From Anaerolineales bacterium (lineage in GTDB: Bacteria > Chloroflexota > Anaerolineae > Anaerolineales > UBA11657): a stretch of DNA of 9,297 nucleotides. This document shows positions 6,366 to 9,297 of the stretch, one piece after another (position 1 is the first letter of the stretch; each line of letters begins with the position of its first letter). Under the pieces are notes generated by a model. It ran no database searches. It saw only the letters and a program-made list of their open reading frames with translations, and had not been told where the DNA came from. The position numbers were made by a program, and so were the translations under genes. The stretch spans positions 1-9,297 of the forward strand of contig CANNEJ010000044.1 in the NCBI GenBank assembly GCA_947503585.1, written 5' to 3'.

Positions 6366-7991
6366 TTAGCACTGCCATTTGCATATTGGTGCAGCCGCAG
6401 CAATGAACGCGCGAAACAGCGGGTGCGGCCGGTTGGGCCGTGACAAAAACTCCGGGTGAAACTGGCTGCCCAGCATGAAGGGATGCCCGGCCAACTCCGC
6501 AATCTCCACCAGTTGATCATCCGGTGAAACACCGGAGAACACCAGCCCGTGCTCGCCGAGCAGCGCCCGATAGTGATTATTAAATTCAAACCGATGGCGG
6601 TGGCGCTCCAGCACTTCATCGCTGTTTTCAACTTCATACGCACGCGCAGCAACCGTGCCCGGCTGCACCCGGCACGGATACACACCCAGGCGCATCGTGC
6701 CGCCCTTCTGATTCAGCCCGCGCTGGTCCGGCATCAGGTCAATCACAGGATGATCGGTAGCGGCATCGAACTCGGTGGAGTTGGCATCCTCCGCCCCCAA
6801 TGCAAAGCGCGCAAACTCCACACACATCACCTGCATGCCCAGGCACAGCCCCAGGTAGGGAATGCGCTTTTCACGCGCCCAGTTGGCTGCAAGAATTTTT
6901 CCCTCAATGCCGCGCTCGCCAAAACCGCCCGGCACCACAATGCCATCACACGCGTGCAGCGCGTCCCAGTTGCGCCCCTTCTCCAAATCTCCGGCCTGCA
7001 CCCAGTGCAGTTCCAGCTCACGCTCGTTGGCAACACCCGCATGGCGCAGCGCTTCGCGCACGCTGATGTAGGCATCCTCCAGCTCCACATACTTGCCCAC
7101 CACCGCCACGCGCACGCCCGGCTTGCTGCGGCGCATATGGTGAATCATTGTTTGCCACTTGGCCCAGTCCGGTGCGTGCGCACCTTCCGCCAACCCAAGC
7201 CGCTCCACCAGCAATCGGCCCAGGCCCTGCTCATCCAGCTGCAGCGGCACCTCGTAAAGTGAGGTGGCCGTAGGAAGCGGGAACACCGCCGCTTTGGGCA
7301 CATCGCAAAACAGCGCAATCTTGTCGCACAGCTCCGTACTAATCGGATGATCGGCGCGCGCCACAATCACATCCGGTGTAATGCCAATGGAGCGCAGTTC
7401 GCGCGCCGAATGCTGCGTGGGCTTGGTCTTCAGCTCGCCAGTGGCGCCGATATGCGGCAGCCAAGTCACATGCACATACAAGGTGTTGCTGCGCCCGACA
7501 TCATTGCGCATCTGGCGCAGTGCCTCCAAAAATGGCAGGCTCTCAATATCGCCGACCGTGCCGCCAACTTCCACCAGCACCACGGCAGCGCCGGTCTCCG
7601 CCGCCACCAACCCGATGCGGCGCTTGATTTCATTTGTAATATGCGGAATAACCTGAATGGTGCCGCCCAGGTAGTCGCCGCGGCGTTCTGCGCCAATCAC
7701 TTCAGAGTAAATCTGGCCGGTGGTTACATTGCACACGCGCCGCAGGTTGATGTCAATGAAGCGCTCGTAGTGCCCGAGGTCAAGGTCGGTTTCTGCCCCG
7801 TCATCGGTAACAAACACTTCGCCGTGCTGGTACGGGGACATGGTGCCGGGATCCACGTTGATGTACGGGTCCAGCTTCTGCACCGAGACGCTGACACCAC
7901 ACTCCTTGAGCATGCGGCCCATGGCGGCCACCACAATGCCCTTGCCCACAGAGCTCACAACACCGCCCGTAACCAGGATGAATTTTGTCAT
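6366..7991 (-). CDS. pyrG: CTP synthase
   Basis: Makes CTP from UTP, ATP and glutamine, the last step of pyrimidine nucleotide synthesis, in the cytoplasm. The 541 residues match the usual length. The N-terminal synthetase domain starts MTKFILVTGGVVSSVGKG (P-loop) and continues with KLDPYINVDPGTMSP and EVGGTVGDIE. The C-terminal class I glutaminase domain has VVPGGFGERG (352-361), the nucleophile Cys383 in GLCLGMQ, and His512/Glu514 in SQFHPEFLSRP. The chain could be read further upstream to a GTG at 8060, but the conserved start MTKFILVTGG fixes the ATG at 7991. No Shine-Dalgarno is seen before it. The gene has its own leader with a promoter and a terminator-like hairpin (8019-8064), suggesting control by attenuation. 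Confidence 0.98.
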   Translation of the reverse strand: MTKFILVTGGVVSSVGKGIVVAAMGRMLKECGVSVSVQKLDPYINVDPGTMSPYQHGEVFVTDDGAETDLDLGHYERFIDINLRRVCNVTTGQIYSEVIGAERRGDYLGGTIQVIPHITNEIKRRIGLVAAETGAAVVLVEVGGTVGDIESLPFLEALRQMRNDVGRSNTLYVHVTWLPHIGATGELKTKPTQHSARELRSIGITPDVIVARADHPISTELCDKIALFCDVPKAAVFPLPTATSLYEVPLQLDEQGLGRLLVERLGLAEGAHAPDWAKWQTMIHHMRRSKPGVRVAVVGKYVELEDAYISVREALRHAGVANERELELHWVQAGDLEKGRNWDALHACDGIVVPGGFGERGIEGKILAANWAREKRIPYLGLCLGMQVMCVEFARFALGAEDANSTEFDAATDHPVIDLMPDQRGLNQKGGTMRLGVYPCRVQPGTVAARAYEVENSDEVLERHRHRFEFNNHYRALLGEHGLVFSGVSPDDQLVEIAELAGHPFMLGSQFHPEFLSRPNRPHPLFRAFIAAAAPICKWQC

Positions 7992-8018
7992 GCCGTGCGT
8001 GCCAGCTGCAAATGGCTT

Positions 8019-8064
8019 AAAAAGCGCAGTGGGGAGAGCTGTTGGTTTTGCTCTCCCCACTGCG
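8019..8064 (-). terminator. Intrinsic terminator in the pyrG leader, probable attenuator
   Basis: On the minus strand a perfect 15-bp stem (5' arm 8064-8050, 3' arm 8039-8025) with a 10-nt A-rich loop is followed by CTTTTT. It has the form of a strong rho-independent terminator. It lies about 28 bp before the pyrG ATG and downstream of the likely pyrG promoter, so transcription into pyrG must pass it. It could also end readthrough from trxA. Regulation of pyrG by leader termination is known in Bacillus subtilis; here it is inferred from the layout. Confidence 0.85.
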
Positions 8065-8126
8065 ATGCGGACATGTTGCTGCCCGTTATGTTTTGAAAAT
8101 GCACTGCTGTGCGCCCCACGGCGCGC

Positions 8127-8135
8127 AGTATACCA
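8127..8135 (-). promoter_or_regulatory. Putative extended -10 promoter of pyrG
   Basis: The minus strand reads TGGTATACT (8135-8127), a TGn element plus a five-of-six -10 hexamer. No good -35 is visible. A start at about 8119 would give a transcript beginning GUGGGGC and a leader of about 128 nt that contains the terminator hairpin. It lies 21 bp after the trxA stop. Confidence 0.55.
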
Positions 8136-8156
8136 TGCGCTCTGCGCTGCCGCGTT

Positions 8157-8495
8157 TTAAACCGCCGCCAGCACCGCCTCTATCTTTTGTTCGTACATCT
8201 TGGCCGGACCGGCGCCCACTATCTTGTCCACCACCTGCCCGCCCTTAAAGAACAGCAGCGCGGGAATGCTCTGAATGCCATACTGCCCGGCATACTGCTG
8301 GTTCTCGTCAACGTTCACCTTGGCCACAATTATTTTGCCGTCATACTTGGTGGCCAGCGCATCGAGGATTGGGGCAATTTGCCGGCAGGGCCCGCACCAC
8401 GGCGCCCAAAAATCCACCATTACCGGCACCGCAGACTTCAACACCGCCTTGTCAAACGCCGCATCGGTCAAATGAACTACTTCTGAACTGGACAT
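8157..8495 (-). CDS. trxA: Thioredoxin
   Basis: A small cytoplasmic dithiol-disulfide oxidoreductase, kept reduced by thioredoxin reductase, which serves ribonucleotide reductase and other proteins. The 112 residues form a single thioredoxin fold. The active site WCGPC is at 33-37 inside VDFWAPWCGPC, and the cis-proline is Pro78 in IQSIPALL, followed by FFKGGQ. There is no signal peptide, so a cytoplasmic place is expected. GGAGG is 4 nt before the ATG at 8495. The gene follows the small membrane-protein gene by 42 bp and is the likely last gene of a three-gene run. The pyrG-leader terminator lies downstream of it. Confidence 0.96.
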   Translation of the reverse strand: MSSSEVVHLTDAAFDKAVLKSAVPVMVDFWAPWCGPCRQIAPILDALATKYDGKIIVAKVNVDENQQYAGQYGIQSIPALLFFKGGQVVDKIVGAGPAKMYEQKIEAVLAAV

Positions 8496-8537
8496 GTATC
8501 CTCCGTGTGGACAGAATTGTATCGCGGACGGTGCGCG

Positions 8538-8834
8538 TTATTGGCGTGCGGCACCGACGGCGGCAGCCAGCAATAAACCCACGCCAAGCGGCACCACAAG
8601 CGCAACCAGTGTGTTCAGAAGGCGGTTGTCCCGGCGGGTAAAGAAGCGCCCCAGCACGTGCAGCTCGGTGATTGAACCGGCCAGTGCGCCAATGGTCACG
8701 CCCCACATAATGGCGCCCGGCCAGCCGCCCAGCAGGGCACGCACCGGCGGCCAAAAATTGGCCGTCATTAGTGCCCCCACCAGCGCCACAATAATGCCGC
8801 TGGCCTGGTTCAAGCGCAGTTGGTGGCGGTCCAT
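8538..8834 (-). CDS. Small integral membrane protein of unknown function
   Basis: I do not recognise this 98-residue protein. Hydrophobic stretches at about 12-27, 40-54 and 73-95 suggest two to three transmembrane helices. They are separated by Gly/Pro-rich turns (NFWPPVRALLGGWPG at 27-40) and a charged loop GRFFTRRDNR at 62-71, which by the positive-inside rule should be cytoplasmic. There is no signal for cleavage and no cysteine. The ATG at 8834 comes 3 bp after the stop of the SCP2-domain gene, with no ribosome-binding site of its own, so translation is probably coupled. Being in the same run as the SCP2 and thioredoxin genes is the only functional clue. The reading frame is credible because of this tight spacing and its hydrophobic pattern. 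Confidence 0.75.
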   Translation of the reverse strand: MDRHQLRLNQASGIIVALVGALMTANFWPPVRALLGGWPGAIMWGVTIGALAGSITELHVLGRFFTRRDNRLLNTLVALVVPLGVGLLLAAAVGAARQ

Positions 8835-8837
8835 TAG

Positions 8838-9170
8838 TTAGAACTTGAAAAAGTTTTGCATCTTCATCGCCAGCGACATGTCGCCTTTGACTTTGATTTT
8901 GCCGCCCATGAACAACGCCATTGCATTCGCCTCGCCGTTCACCACTTTTAACCAGTCTGCCGCGGCCAGTTCCATGGTCATGTTGGGGCTGGGGTGGCTG
9001 CCGCTTTGCACCTGCAGCGCGCCATCCGCTATCAGCAGCTGCCATTGCCCGCCCTGCTCGCCCGCCAAATCCATCTGGATCACGGCGTTGATTGAGCCGG
9101 CCTTCTCCGCCACAAAATGCGCCGGCATCTGCTCAAAAATCTGCTGCACGTTTTCTACAAGTGGTGGCAT
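8838..9170 (-). CDS. SCP2 sterol-binding-domain protein
   Basis: A stand-alone SCP2 domain protein of 110 residues. The family folds into a small hydrophobic-cavity alpha/beta domain that binds lipids or acyl chains; the bacterial stand-alone forms mostly have no known role. Features seen are the N-terminal helix VENVQQIFEQMPAHF, the beta-strand pair around AVIQMDLAGEQGGQWQLLIADG, the segment NMTMELAAADWLKVVNGEAN at about 73-92, and the end MGGKIKVKGDMSLAMKMQNFFKF, typical of the family. It is cytoplasmic, with no signal peptide. The ATG at 9170 has GGAG 10 nt upstream. It is the first gene of the run with the membrane protein (3 bp gap) and trxA, behind a promoter at 9203-9232. Confidence 0.9.
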   Translation of the reverse strand: MPPLVENVQQIFEQMPAHFVAEKAGSINAVIQMDLAGEQGGQWQLLIADGALQVQSGSHPSPNMTMELAAADWLKVVNGEANAMALFMGGKIKVKGDMSLAMKMQNFFKF

Positions 9171-9202
9171 GGCGGTGTTTCTCCGTGGCCTAGGTTGGGT
9201 GG

Positions 9203-9232
9203 AGTATATGGCTTTGGCGGGCAGTGCGTCAA
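9203..9232 (-). promoter_or_regulatory. Sigma70-type promoter of the SCP2/membrane protein/trxA run
   Basis: The minus strand reads TTGACG (9232-9227, five of six), an 18-bp spacer, then TATACT (9208-9203, five of six). Transcription would begin near 9196, about 26 nt before the SCP2-protein ATG. Confidence 0.75.
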
Positions 9233-9246
9233 ACTACCGGGCCGCA

Positions 9247-9255
9247 TGCTATACT
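9247..9255 (+). promoter_or_regulatory. Divergent extended -10 element pointing out of the window
   Basis: The plus strand reads TGCTATACT, an extended -10 (TGn plus a five-of-six hexamer), followed by a run of T. No matching -35 is seen 17 bp upstream; that position coincides with the minus-strand -35 at 9227-9232. It may serve a plus-strand gene beyond 9297, of which nothing is visible. Confidence 0.4.
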
Positions 9256-9297
9256 TTTTTTCAGCCGGTTCGAAGTGAACGCGCGCGCCAACTCCAC

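Noticed and set aside
6131..6406. A 91-codon plus-strand open frame in the intergenic patch
   Set aside because: There is no ribosome-binding site, it overlaps the end of pyrG in antisense, the opposite strand is equally open, and no domain is recognised. It is kept only as part of the repeat-like segment.
7992..8060. An N-terminal extension of pyrG to the GTG at 8060
   Set aside because: The extension would be read through the terminator hairpin, and the family begins at MTKFILVTGG, so the ATG at 7991 is the start.
7347..8096. A 249-codon plus-strand open frame opposite pyrG
   Set aside because: It is antisense to a perfectly conserved CTP synthase and passes through the leader hairpin; its composition is typical of a shadow frame.
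9256..9297. A possible tRNA T-loop, from the GGTTCGA-like bases near 9268
   Set aside because: The flanking bases do not form the T-arm stem and no other tRNA parts are visible before the window ends.

Overview
This is a GC-rich bacterial chromosomal segment of housekeeping and respiratory genes; no phage, transposase, CRISPR or RNA gene was recognised. The source respires through a quinol:cytochrome c oxidoreductase and makes PLP by the DXP-independent PdxS/PdxT route. These traits, the unusual cytochrome b and the general protein style suggest a deep-branching bacterium. Chloroflexota is my best guess, but that is an impression rather than something the sequence proves.

Layout from left to right. 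Positions 1-1382 (minus) hold the PLP synthase pair pdxS-pdxT, with pdxT cut by the window edge. A 219-bp divergent intergenic region follows. It carries a putative pdxS promoter and, on the other side, a GC-rich hairpin just ahead of the gdhA ribosome-binding site. Glutamate dehydrogenase (1602-2852, plus) starts at TTG. It ends at a perfect 13-bp hairpin that can terminate transcription in both directions, because the next operon converges on it.

Positions 6042 to 2931 (minus) are a three-gene cytochrome bc-type operon: Rieske protein, full-length cytochrome b, and a membrane-anchored di-heme cytochrome c. A strong sigma70-type promoter lies upstream. The cytochrome b mixes features: b6-type haem-ligand spacing in a single fused chain, no cysteine at all, APWY in place of PEWY, and a hydrophilic C-terminal extension of about 110 residues.

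Positions 6104-6365 contain no convincing gene. They hold a less GC-rich patch with several small hairpins that may be a dispersed repeat. CTP synthase pyrG (7991-6366, minus) follows. Its roughly 130-nt leader has an extended -10 promoter and then a perfect 15-bp hairpin with a T-run, placed as a transcription attenuator. Positions 9170 to 8157 (minus) form a likely small operon: an SCP2-domain protein, an unrecognised small membrane protein and thioredoxin. The right edge has a promoter for this operon and a divergent extended -10 element pointing out of the window.

Taken together, the genes cover cofactor (PLP), glutamate/ammonia and CTP metabolism plus quinol oxidation and thiol redox. 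Nothing here looks like a new defence or mobile system. The items most worth checking are the pyrG leader, the unusual cytochrome b, the 6.1-6.35 kb repeat-like patch and the SCP2/membrane protein/thioredoxin cluster.
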